Below are positions 23,801 to 28,557 of a stretch of DNA of 28,557 nucleotides, in pieces. The DNA lies in the NCBI GenBank assembly GCA_024364805.1, contig CM044502.1, forward strand, positions 73,849,479 through 73,878,035, written 5' to 3'. The translations under genes were made by a program, and so were the position numbers. The notes beneath the pieces were generated by a model, which saw only the letters and a list, made by a program, of their open reading frames with translations, made no database searches and was not told the origin of the DNA. The DNA is from Euprymna scolopes. Lineage: Eukaryota > Mollusca > Cephalopoda > Sepiida > Sepiolidae. The first letter of the stretch is position 1, and the number at the start of each line of letters is the position of its first letter.

Positions 23801-26800
23801 GAAGTGTCATTGCAACATTTTTTTTGTATCCAAGTATCCTTATATGAAACTGTTAGTTTGGTAATGCTTATTAAGTAGCGATACACATGAAAAAAATCAA
23901 ATTGCTTAAAATATTTCAATAATGGCATATAAAGAAAGAGCTTGATGAGAATTAAGAAAGAATCTTGTTAAGTTTTTAAAAAATCTGACCAAAAATAAAT
24001 TATGATTATTTTTATGCCTCACATGTTTGGATATTTTCCCCTCTTATGACCATATGCATTTTGTCACATTTTTTACACTTTTTCAGTAATAATATATTTT
24101 TGTTAAATTGTTTGGATCAGATCGATCACCAGCATTTTTAAAGATAGCGACAATAGAGGACTTCTTCTAACAAGGGAAACAGGACCGAGATAAACGGTGA
24201 TTGAATAAATCTGAGAGGATAGAAGAAAGTTTATTTGAGAACAGAAATGAAATCAGGACCGGAAACCTTAGATTGGTCCACACCAGCAAGAATTATAACA
24301 ACCATCTTTGCAGTGATAATTACAGAAAACAAAGTCTAATCAGTTTTCAAAGGAAAATCTGGAAGAAAAGCATCAGAATCATCAATATAAGAATTGTCAG
24401 CCAAAAAAAAGAGATCAGCCTTATGCTAAGAAAATGAAATGACTTAGAGACCATTAAAAAGAGGACGAATAGCAGACTTGCCACAGTAACACTATTATAG
24501 ATTCTCCAAAAATCACGGGAGCCCACCTTCTGAGATGAGACAGTCACAAATCAGGTGAAAATAGCTAAACTTAGTCTCAGAAATTGCTCTTTTGCAAGCA
24601 TTCCTAGCAGTTCCATAGGATTGTCTAGAAGTCTCAGAACCATCTGACGATACTGACTGAAGTAATAATTACGTGGGTAATAGTAGCAGCACAAACAGAT
24701 GAAAACCAAAGAGGAAGAATGAGGTTTGGTTTAAAACTGACAATGAGGAATGAAGGTGTCAATTCCAACAAAAAGCCAGTCCGTAACCTCCTTAGCAGCA
24801 GTATTTGGTGACATACAAAAAATAGAACTGACCCCATGGGAAGCTGTGAAGCCCATCTCAATCAGCCCTCCTGTAGTTAAATGCTTTCCTATGGAAGAGA
24901 CGATCAATTGAATACTTAACAAAAAATCAATTTCAACAACAGCATGATCAGAAGAACCCAATGGAGGAGAAGAAATAGAACATGATTCAGGAAAAGAAGT
25001 GAGAAAAAGATCAAGTAAAGATGGTTGATGAAGGTCATTATCAGGAAACGTGTAGGGAAGGTGACAATTTGGAACAAGTCATGAGATGGAAAAAAGCAAG
25101 ATCTGTGTGATAAGAGTGAGAAAGCTAGTCAGAATGGTGAGCATGAAAATCACCAAAGACAAAGATAGAGTTCGACACATGAAGTTGTAATGCATTATTA
25201 ATAATGTTGGATATAACATCAGCAACAGAGCAATCACTGTCAGAAAGGGATAAAAAGAACAAGTAGGAAGTGGAGTGCAGCAAAGACAACCTCAAATAAA
25301 TAAAAGGAAATCCATGAGATTCAAAACTAGGGACACATACAATGAGGAGATCATTGTGAAGAAAAATAGCAAGATCATACAAATACAGTGAAGAGTCTAA
25401 ACAGACAATAACCCTCCACATGTAGATCATTGCTATCAATAGAAGAATTAACTTTGTGCAAAAGAAAGGACTGAACATGAGGAAAATTTAACCTGAGACC
25501 TCTGATGTTATTCTAAGAAATAGTAAGGTGCTTGTTGTGTGTATCTGTAAAAGGTATGAGAAAATAAATGAAAAGGAGATAAAGGTAAAATCACTTCAAC
25601 ACAAAGCCTGAAAAAGACCCCACTACCAGCATTCAAAACAGCCGAACTAAAAACAGATGCCATTCAAGAAATATAGAAGAAAGGAGTTACTAGACTGACC
25701 GACAAAATGTCGCCTCTAAATTAGTTATGTGGCTGGCGTTTTTATTCTGACACCATTACTCTCCAACAAATGCCTTGTCCATAACAGACAAAATACTAGA
25801 GTGGCATTTCAGAAGATTCAGTGTTTCAGGAACAAAATAATACAAATGAAGAGGGCCAGAGAATATAAAAAAGAAAGACAGTGTAAAGAACGAACCGGAA
25901 CAATACAACTTATGAGGGCAAGAGAAAATAATAATAAAAAAACAAAGTTGAGACAATACAAACGAGTTCTGGTAATACAAAAAAAAAAAAAAAAAAAAAA
26001 AATCAAACTTATACGATCCAAGTAGTGAAGCCAATATGATATTGATGTCTTCAAAAATACTGTTAAAAGTTGGAAAAAATGAAAGCAACAACACCTTTTT
26101 GTTAAAATAGTAAAATAAATAAATAAAACTTATTTGCTATATTAAATTTGAAATTGCAGTTTTAGAGGAATTCAAACATCTTTCTCATTAAACCTTAATT
26201 TAATTTGTTTCAATTTTCTTAATTCAATGTAACATTGGAAAAAATAATTCAATGTAATTAAAAAAAAAACACACACACACACACAAACAAACTAATTTGT
26301 ACTCTCCGGAATCTAATGATTATTTATTATGTTGCTTGTATTCTCGAAAAAAAAAATTGCATTGCTTCGATAAGATTATCTTTAATTTGGTATAGACTGA
26401 GAAAGGAACGCTTCTCCAAAAACAATTTTCTAGCTTAATCGGCACCATCATTAAACTGAATTAAACACATTTCCTTTTCTATCTTGTGCCAAGTGCAAAT
26501 ATAACTGGTGTCAGAAGTCAGGTCCGGTTAGCTCACTTGACAGTGCTTATGGCAGTTAACATATTCAAGTTTATTTTTAAGAATGTGCAATTTGTTAAAC
26601 ATGGTTTTAAATTTTGAAAAAACTGACAAAATAGTTCATGGTAATGAGGAATCAACTGTGTATTTGATGATAGCAGTCTTCATTTAAAGGTAATGCTGCA
26701 TATAAGAGCGAAACAAAATTCTTTATGATGGAATTTTACAAAGACAAACAAAAGGAACCAGCACCTTAAAAGGCAGCCAAAGGTCTCAAAAAACGCCTGA

Positions 26801-27893
26801 CATTTATCAGTAAGAGTGCCTCAGGTGACAGACTTTAATTATATATCTCTACATTGTAAGGCATACTGTTTAGAAGGAAAACTTATGCCACGCAATGTAA
26901 TAGACACAATTTTCATTTAAATTAACCACATTTTAGATATTGTAATAACTTGGTTCAGGTTAGGGTTTTTATTTGATTCATGTTACACTTTTAAATTAAT
27001 ATTTTGTTTCAGAATTACTCGTGATTAGGATTGATAATTTGGATTGTTTGTACATTTTATTCACCTCTCGGTTGTTATTTTCACAATGTAACTACCAACA
27101 TCCTTAAGGTATATATGTTTTTATCTTCTAGTTGAACGCAGAAAGCTGTGATACAAATATAAAGCATATATAAAAAAACAACTGCAAACAACTAGGAAAG
27201 GAACCTTTAAAATTTTTTTGTCAAAGTTACTAAGTAAGAGGTTCCAGAGTTCAAAAATATGCACCTGAAGGTTTGTAGTTATATCAATTGAAACACTGTC
27301 AATATAACACAAATGAGAATAGTAGTCAGAATAATCAAAAATATAGATTCCAGTTTTTGTAACATTCTCTCAAAGGGATATCTCCTTTAAAATTATTAGA
27401 ACCTTATTACCTTAGATGAAAAGGTAAAATCTAGAAAGTTTACTAAAAGGACATTAAAATAAAATACAAAAATTACATATTGTTTTAACAATAAAGAAAA
27501 ACTGATAAAATGTGCTAATTTAACTTTTTAACCTACTTTAATAAAATATAATGTATCTTTACATTTAAAAATATACCTTTGCTATGTAGTATTATATATT
27601 TGTAGAAAATAATACTTCAACATTTTATTTAATATTTTAAAAATGAACTCCATGATTTCAAAGAAAATGGCAGAAACTTACTTGAGGAAATCTGGTTGGA
27701 AACATTTGAGTAAAAGTATGCTGCTGTTGTTGCTGTTTTACAACCATAAAATGCTGCTCATCTTGTAATCTTTGACGTTTTCGCATTCTCAACTTCTGTT
27801 GGTGTTCACTCATCGTCTGTCGAGCAGGTGAATTCAAAGTGGCCCCAAGCATCGGTCTAGGTCCTTGTGTTGGCAGGCTAGCACCTCGTAAAA
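2415..27893 (-). CDS. NCOA: p160/SRC-type nuclear receptor coactivator, C-terminal 578 residues (9 exons, 5' part outside window)
   Basis: Nine minus-strand exons join with consistent phases into one open reading frame (1,739 nt) that ends in a TAA at 2415-2417. The bHLH and PAS domains expected at the N-terminus would lie beyond the right edge. What is seen is a disordered Gln/Pro/Ser-rich region with many SP/TP sites, a basic stretch (KLRMRKRQRLQ), a conserved-looking YVKQEIRNFCNAR block, a 14-Gln tract, a Pro tract, and LxxLL boxes LNDLL and LEQLL. p160 coactivators bind ligand-activated nuclear receptors through LxxLL helices and recruit CBP/p300 and arginine methyltransferases in the nucleus. 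The assignment rests on this composition, on the YVKQEIR-like block known in NCOA/taiman proteins, and on the SRC-1a-like terminus. A different Gln-rich coactivator is possible; the exon structure itself is much surer than the family name. Confidence 0.75.
3272..3316. repeat. poly(A) tract
   Basis: A run of about 40 A on the plus strand followed by CCCCAACAAAAC. It may be the tail of an unrecognised retroposed sequence, but no body is identified to its left. Confidence 0.9.
3844..4721 (+). pseudogene. mariner transposase pseudogene
   Basis: The N-terminus begins MQSGREDTVEERYSIKFCF and runs through GKNATETYGMLQTAF and VFEWHSKK. A frame change then leads to SVRDDERCGMSNEVRTPELI and NQIKNFMDKDCCVSIET. 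Transposase resumes after the SINE with RMQKICAKFIS, then jumps directly to YLTKMGIKTVPHPPYS, so the segment carrying the first two catalytic aspartates (the DESW and HQDNAP regions) is absent. The third catalytic site region PYSLDPTPCDFWLF is kept. The C-terminus reads CRYETIEKMKQAVMRVIDT and YNKCIVAGGDYFEGN, with an in-frame TGA before YNKC and the normal stop TAG at 4719-4721. Confidence 0.88.
4142..4405 (-). mobile_element. SINE-like retroposon inserted in the mariner, with 15-bp target-site duplication
   Basis: TTCGTGAGGAACTGA occurs at 4142-4156 and again at 4391-4405, perfectly, and encodes the same transposase residues on both sides; 234 bp lie between. Read on the minus strand, the insert starts GGGCCGCAGCTTGCAGGCC, passes a GC-richer head, then an AT-rich body, and ends GGTTGATATGTCGTAAAAC followed by a short AACCAACCAA tail. 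Length, perfect duplication and tail are typical of a target-primed retroposon. I see no clear tRNA boxes in the head, so the SINE class is open. Confidence 0.8.
5040..5644 (-). pseudogene. LINE RNase H remainder and C-terminal Cys/His segment
   Basis: In other frames the minus strand gives IYSAEVSAIGMALDLIES, FIIYSDAKSVLKTLENRKP, IPSHINIKGNDRADKAAKAA (RNase H end), then RKEEVIITRLRIGHTSITHS and CIPCQEPYTVNHILTRC. The last has the C-x2-C-x8-H-x4-C spacing of the tail found in this LINE group. Frame changes and stops show the copy is dead. Confidence 0.8.
5645..7380 (-). pseudogene. LINE reverse transcriptase and RNase H start (degenerate)
   Basis: The block reads KLSKDSTNPISYRPIALTNC, KIMERMI, DYQSGFRNERSSMDHLICLE, a frame break at a poly-A-like run (6907-6933), IEKAYDSAWRHGIIKDL (RT motif A area), GVPQGSILSVTLFSIKINNI (motif B) and NVDDFLICY. 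The last is the catalytic YADD-type motif with Asn replacing the first Tyr. After one in-frame TAG at about 6428 it continues YKYLGIIFDRKLTF, then the thumb region and IYTDGSKDGDNVGCAAI, the first catalytic Asp of RNase H. The family is the RNase H-bearing I/Nimb-like group, often labelled 'jockey' in automatic annotation. Confidence 0.85.
7560..8290. repeat. unclassified, possibly repetitive sequence
   Basis: This stretch is clearly less AT-rich than the surrounding intron, with no coherent open frame and no terminal repeats that I could recognise. It may hold 5' parts of the neighbouring retroelements or another element family. Confidence 0.35.
8290..8460 (-). mobile_element. retroelement 3' end related to the SINE/LINE tail
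   Basis: The minus strand ends in GGGTTGATATGC followed by a run of about 17 A. It includes the same GAxTCxGCATTxAAxxACTC-like block seen in the SINE at 4157-4390. The 5' limit is unclear; perhaps only the tail portion is present. Confidence 0.5.
9046..9265. mobile_element. MITE of mariner/Tc1 type with TA target duplication
   Basis: The 220-bp element begins CAGGGTGACCCC followed by C and A runs. It ends with the complement TTTTTTTTGGGGTCACCCTG, flanked on both sides by TA (9044-9045 and 9266-9267). The interior (GGGTCCCAACTCTAATTAGG, TTTGTCCGAATGAAATGAAA) has no coding capacity. It lies only about 175 bp past the exon 8 donor, inside intron 8. Confidence 0.85.
9441..9595 (-). CDS. NCOA: NCOA-like exon 8 (penultimate coding exon)
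   Basis: The acceptor is TTTTTCCCCTTCCAG and the donor is AGG|GTATGT. The exon starts with two bases that complete Pro with exon 7 and ends in phase 0. It encodes NEDSNKATALFRNQLMGVG, then SRGRSQSPVKPGIPPPHSPN and LVNVIHGEHNR. ALFRNQLMG echoes the NLFPNQLPGMD segment close to the C-terminus of vertebrate NCOA2. Reading on through the donor adds VCTFIIF and a stop at 9417-9419, so intron retention would give a protein lacking the terminal LxxLL exon. Confidence 0.85.
10119..11248. mobile_element. Helitron-like composite with outward-facing termini
   Basis: The left edge is a minus-strand terminus: read in reverse it is a hairpin-prone GCACGGCAATGCGTGGTC followed by CAGCTAGT. The right edge is a plus-strand terminus: hairpin CCCGGTCAATGCCGGG followed by CACTAG and then T. 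A subterminal hairpin, a CTRR end and a following T are Helitron features. A CA-rich stretch (10197-10350) and a poly-A/T patch lie between. No Rep/helicase coding is present, so any element here is non-autonomous. Confidence 0.5.
11132..11200 (+). pseudogene. tRNA-like segment within a Helitron-like unit
   Basis: GCGTAGCGTCGTGGTAAGTT looks like a D-arm/A-box region, and CTTCGGGTTTGAGCCTACC looks like a T-arm/B-box, about 35 bases apart. I cannot close a full acceptor stem, so this is not called a functional tRNA. The same segment recurs in the other units. Confidence 0.45.
11249..11686 (+). mobile_element. Helitron-like unit 2
   Basis: It starts with TATAAACGGCAAAAATCTG and a (TATG)n run. 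It carries GGGTTCGAACCTGCCTACC (a B-box-like tRNA segment) near 11590 and ends AGGAAATGCCAGGCACCCAGG CTAA, a decayed version of the hairpin and CTRR end shared with its neighbours. Confidence 0.5.
11687..12591 (+). mobile_element. Helitron-like unit 3
   Basis: It directly follows unit 2. The opening AAGGCAAATGCAGCGCGCGC and the segments around CTAGATAATAATATTTACG, TTTATTTTGATCAACTTTTA and GGGAGCTGGTTTTCTCC reappear in unit 4. A tRNA-like B box (TTCGGGTTAGAGCC) lies near 12421-12434. The end is CGACGCTGGGCACCCTCG CTAA, followed by T. Open frames inside are short and not protein-like. Confidence 0.55.
12592..13275 (+). mobile_element. Helitron-like unit 4
   Basis: It opens TATATATATAAAAGGCAAAA and parallels unit 3 segment by segment with different internal deletions. 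It holds ATGGGTTCGAGCCTGCC (B-box-like) near 13186 and ends in CCGGGCAATGCCGGGCACCC CTGATAG, followed by T. Divergence between units 3 and 4 suggests separate ageing rather than a recent tandem duplication. Confidence 0.55.
13986..14066 (-). pseudogene. 5S rRNA-derived fragment
   Basis: Read on the minus strand, the sequence contains CACCAAAGTTAAGCAACATT, then GATCAGTACTAAATGGGTGACC and CCAGGTGTTGTA. This parallels the 3' two thirds of metazoan 5S rRNA (CACCGAAGTTAAGCAACGTC; GGTTAGTACTTGGATGGGTGACC; CCGGGTGTTGTAGGC) with scattered changes. The first third of 5S is missing. It is either a 5S pseudogene or a relic of a 5S-headed SINE; the internal promoter region is the part retained. Confidence 0.82.
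14857..14882. repeat. (TA)n microsatellite near the exon 7 donor
   Basis: About 13 TA units plus a further short run to 14893. It lies within about 55 bp of the splice donor of exon 7. Confidence 0.95.
14937..15086 (-). CDS. NCOA: NCOA-like exon 7
   Basis: The acceptor is TTTTCTTTCAG and the donor is GGAC|GTAAGT. Joined to exon 6 the reading is LNDLLQIIKNDMPQ, then a Thr/Pro/Gln-rich stretch, IKEEVPHQTMQLCARFRATI and a final split codon. IKEEVP resembles a sumoylation consensus (psi-K-x-E), a known modification type in p160 proteins; whether it is used here is unknown. Entry phase 2 and exit phase 1 match both neighbours. Confidence 0.85.
15087..16075 (-). other. intron 6 of the NCOA-like gene
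   Basis: 0.99 kb, AT-rich, bounded by GTGAGT and TTTCAG. I see no repeat family, RNA gene or conserved motif in it beyond homopolymer runs. Confidence 0.75.
16076..16389 (-). CDS. NCOA: NCOA-like exon 6 (conserved YVKQEIRNFCNAR block, poly-Q, poly-P, LNDLL box)
   Basis: The acceptor is CTTTCTTACAG and the donor is CAGA|GTGAGT. The order is: LKSASGELGTAMANTSSKSQ; a basic helix YVKQEIRNFCNARSEK resembling the YVRxELRAxxxxR block of NCOA/taiman proteins; 14 Gln codons at 16233-16274 (mixed CAA/CAG, so not a pure CAG repeat); a His-Pro9-Leu-Pro-Pro run; an Ala/Gln-rich stretch; and NDLNDLLQ, an LxxLL receptor-binding motif placed right at the exon end. This is the best family-diagnostic exon in the window. 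Confidence 0.88.
16233..16274 (-). repeat. coding poly-glutamine tract (14 codons)
   Basis: Fourteen Gln codons in exon 6, with CAA and CAG mixed. The adjacent (CCA/CCC)n region codes a nine-residue Pro run. Mixed codons make the tract less slippage-prone than a pure CAG array. Confidence 0.93.
16390..18076 (-). other. intron 5 of the NCOA-like gene
   Basis: 1.69 kb, bounded by GTAAGT and TTACAG. It holds A and T homopolymers (17371-17385, 17409-17427, 17460-17476) that create spurious Phe-rich frames. No recognised element or RNA. Confidence 0.75.
18077..18389 (-). CDS. NCOA: NCOA-like exon 5 (SP/TP, Pro-rich, acidic-hydrophobic end)
   Basis: The acceptor is CTTCCTTGCAG and the donor is GG|GTAAGT. 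The exon encodes RGSPRTPHSPYSNSPDAM, then LMSPHAVSPNPGLRPPPP, a Ser/Ala/Pro/Tyr-rich linker with PPPPPAYSQP, and VDSIPDFDMQLLDHANLQ near its end. The last segment is the only part with an amphipathic acidic-hydrophobic look (DFDMQLLDHANL) and is a candidate activation or protein-binding helix (inference). It leaves two bases, completed by the next exon to Gly (ADG|LKSAS). Confidence 0.87.
18390..18674 (-). other. intron 4 of the NCOA-like gene
   Basis: At 285 bp this is the shortest intron in the window, with donor GTATTG and acceptor TTGCAG. Nothing else is seen in it. Confidence 0.75.
18675..18900 (-). CDS. NCOA: NCOA-like exon 4 (Gln-rich)
   Basis: The acceptor is TTTCTAG before 18900. 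The donor G|GTATTG is weaker than its neighbours, but the phases fit: it enters in phase 0 and leaves one base, giving PPG|GRGSP across the joint. The exon encodes VNPQQFAAVPRHRSIP, then NHFHFPPDSQFPTSQ, an 8-Gln run coded by mixed CAA/CAG, and RIIHRQLSLPPG. NPQQF followed by HFHFPPD resembles the NAQQFPFPPNYG stretch of vertebrate NCOA2, which supports the family call. Confidence 0.85.
18901..21569 (-). other. intron 3 of the NCOA-like gene
   Basis: 2.67 kb, bounded by GTAAGA and TCTAG. It holds a (TG)n at 19087-19106. A short plus-strand open stretch near 19431-19646 has an acidic/Lys end and no recognised family. Otherwise AT-rich with no identified element. Confidence 0.7.
19087..19106. 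repeat. (TG)n microsatellite
   Basis: Ten TG units in intron 3. Confidence 0.93.
21570..21776 (-). CDS. NCOA: NCOA-like exon 3 (Ser/Pro-rich)
   Basis: This is a 207-nt exon in phase 0 on both sides. The acceptor is TTTCTTAAAG and the donor is CCA|GTAAGA. It encodes 69 residues with repeated proline-directed sites (EPMSPRYSG, QSVSPMIGP, SQLSPHY) and ends SSLERGMHP. No folded domain is visible. The SP clusters look like the MSPR/QSP-rich C-terminal segment of p160 coactivators, where kinases such as MAPK and CDK act in vertebrates; here that role is inferred only. Confidence 0.85.
21777..23318 (-). other. intron 2 of the NCOA-like gene
   Basis: 1.54 kb, bounded by GTGAGC and CTTAAAG. AT-rich; I recognise no repeat family, RNA or coding remnant. 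Confidence 0.72.
23319..23408 (-). CDS. NCOA: NCOA-like exon 2 (30 codons)
   Basis: This is a 90-nt exon in phase 0 on both sides. The acceptor is a pyrimidine tract plus CTACAG, and the donor GTGAGC follows CAG. It encodes MDSSTVQPFPENLAELMKSG flanked by TR and NAPNVTLQ. NLAELM is a near-miss of an LxxLL receptor-binding box (Met in the last position). Since it is a symmetric exon, it could be skipped without a frame change, though nothing here shows that it is. Confidence 0.8.
24116..25745 (-). mobile_element. APE-type LINE fragment: endonuclease and start of RT only
   Basis: The minus strand reads, in changing frames: NLRGL-type endonuclease start and HVEGYCLFRLF; then FPFIYLRLSLLHSTSYLFF (endonuclease core); ISNIINNALQLHVSNSIFVF, GDFHAHHSD (the GDFNAHH catalytic block with Asn changed to His); then GSSDHAVVEIDF (the SDH block), TAAKEVTDWLFVGIDTFIPH, VCAATITHV, QKVGSRDFWRIYNS and an RT-start-like IFKNAGDRSD. 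It stops at about 24116 just before the SYRPI block expected next. Several frame changes and stops are present. Many mollusc LINEs of the CR1/Jockey-related groups share this arrangement. Confidence 0.8.
26269..26286. repeat. (AC)n microsatellite
   Basis: Nine AC units after an A run in intron 1. Confidence 0.9.
27682..27893 (-). CDS. NCOA: NCOA-like exon 1 in window (basic and Gln-rich segment)
   Basis: The acceptor is a T-rich tract ending in TAG before 27893, and the donor is GTAAGT at 27676-27681. The exon starts with two bases completing a codon, then reads LRGASLPTQGPRPMLGATL and continues through a highly basic helix-like stretch (QQKLRMRKRQRLQDEQ) into a Gln run and TRFPQ. It ends in phase 0. 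The basic stretch could be a nuclear localisation signal or part of the Gln-rich LRQRQ-type region of p160 proteins; both are inferences. An upstream exon must exist because the first codon is split, and it lies outside the window. Confidence 0.85.
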
Positions 27894-27961
27894 CTACAAA
27901 AAAAAATAAAAAATAAATAAATTGATAATAAAAATAAAGTTAATGACAGATTTCAATTATA

Positions 27962-28557
27962 TTAGCAGGGGGTGCCCAGCGTTGCCTGGGTGTTTGGAGG
28001 TGTGTGTATTTTTGAGTAAATCAAAACAAAAATCGTTGCCCGGATGTTTATTAAAAAAAAAAAAAAAAAAGTTTTGGTAGGTATGTAGGAAGGATTGAAC
28101 TCAAAGCCTTGACGTGCAGTTGGAAAATAATAAAAACGTGCAACGTTTAACGGAAACTTGTTTGAATTTATTTAAGTAAGATTAAGAATTGGCAGGTGCC
28201 TGTACTTGACGACTTAATGAGGTCAACTTTCAGTGTGGGGCAGTATTTTATTTACTGCGGGTCTGTTCGCTTCTTTTTTTTATATGAGAGGGGGGGGTGT
28301 ACCCAGCGTTGCCCGGGTGTTTGTAGGTGTGTGTGTGTGGGGGGGGAGAGAGAGAGAGAGAGAGAGAGAGAAGAGAGAAATTAATAACCCTGCTTAAATA
28401 TTATAAAAAAGACGGCGTAAAAAACCCCCCAAAAACCCAAAACCAAAACGGAAAAAAAAAATGGCATAAATAAACCTGTGTATGGGGGAGGGGTAAACTA
28501 AAGCGACGTAATAAAATAAAACGTTGCCCAGGTGTTTAAAGGTGTAAAAGAAAAAAA
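27962..28557 (-). mobile_element. Helitron-like cluster in the upstream intron, minus orientation
   Basis: Read on the minus strand, the first end is CACCCAGGCAACGCTGGGCA followed by CCCCCTG CTAA and T (27962-27965), the same hairpin and CTRR layout as units 3 and 4. Upstream of it is a B-box-like TTTGAGTTCAATCC followed by TACCTACCAAAAC, matching the tRNA-like segment in the other units. Further hairpin copies appear near 28299-28322 (CACCCGGGCAACGCTGGGTA) and 28521-28545. A (GT)n and a (GA)n run lie at 28327-28378. The cluster continues past the window edge. Confidence 0.55.
28346..28378. repeat. (GA)n microsatellite
   Basis: GA alternation of about 30 bp with one interruption, next to (GT)n and a G run. 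Confidence 0.93.

Larger units (their letters stand above)
23409..27681 (-). other. intron 1 in window of the NCOA-like gene
   Basis: 4.27 kb, bounded by GTAAGT and CTACAG. A (CA)-rich patch lies at 23483-23503. 23504-24110 is AT-rich without recognised content. A LINE fragment fills about 24116-25745. 25979-26002 is poly-A, 26269-26286 is (AC)n, and 26290-27660 holds nothing I can name. Confidence 0.72.

Overview
This is an AT-rich, intron-rich, repeat-rich animal nuclear DNA window. It has long introns, many dinucleotide and homopolymer tracts, I-type and APE-type LINE fragments, mariner debris and Helitron-like units. The repeat style and the protein suggest a lophotrochozoan, most likely a mollusc such as a cephalopod. 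That placement is inferred; no search was possible.

One host gene explains the coding signal. It lies on the minus strand and enters from the right edge. Nine exons (27682-27893, 23319-23408, 21570-21776, 18675-18900, 18077-18389, 16076-16389, 14937-15086, 9441-9595 and 2415-2486) have GT/AG borders whose phases agree at every junction. They give one open C-terminal region of 578 residues plus a stop. It is rich in Gln, Pro and Ser, and best fits the C-terminal half of a p160/SRC nuclear receptor coactivator (NCOA, insect taiman). The 72-nt last coding exon lies about 7 kb beyond the previous exon and encodes a terminal LxxLL box, reminiscent of the extra C-terminal NR box of human SRC-1a. 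About 2 kb of 3' UTR follows, to roughly position 340.

The introns are repeat-filled. Intron 8 (2487-9440) has a gutted mariner (3644-4790) with a 234-bp SINE-like insertion inside it (perfect 15-bp target duplication). Abutting the mariner is a minus-strand I-type LINE with RT, RNase H and a Cys/His tail, whose 3' end resembles the SINE tail. Another retroelement 3' end lies near 8290-8460, and a 220-bp TA-flanked MITE at 9046-9265. Intron 7 (9596-14936) has a cluster of Helitron-like units (about 10119-13275), each carrying a tRNA-like stretch, and a 5S rRNA-derived fragment near 13986-14066. Intron 1 (23409-27681) has a LINE fragment that keeps the endonuclease and the start of RT but has lost the rest. 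Further Helitron-like ends lie upstream of the first visible exon (27962-28557).

No bacterial-type system, CRISPR array, or retroviral/LTR/Polinton copy could be supported.
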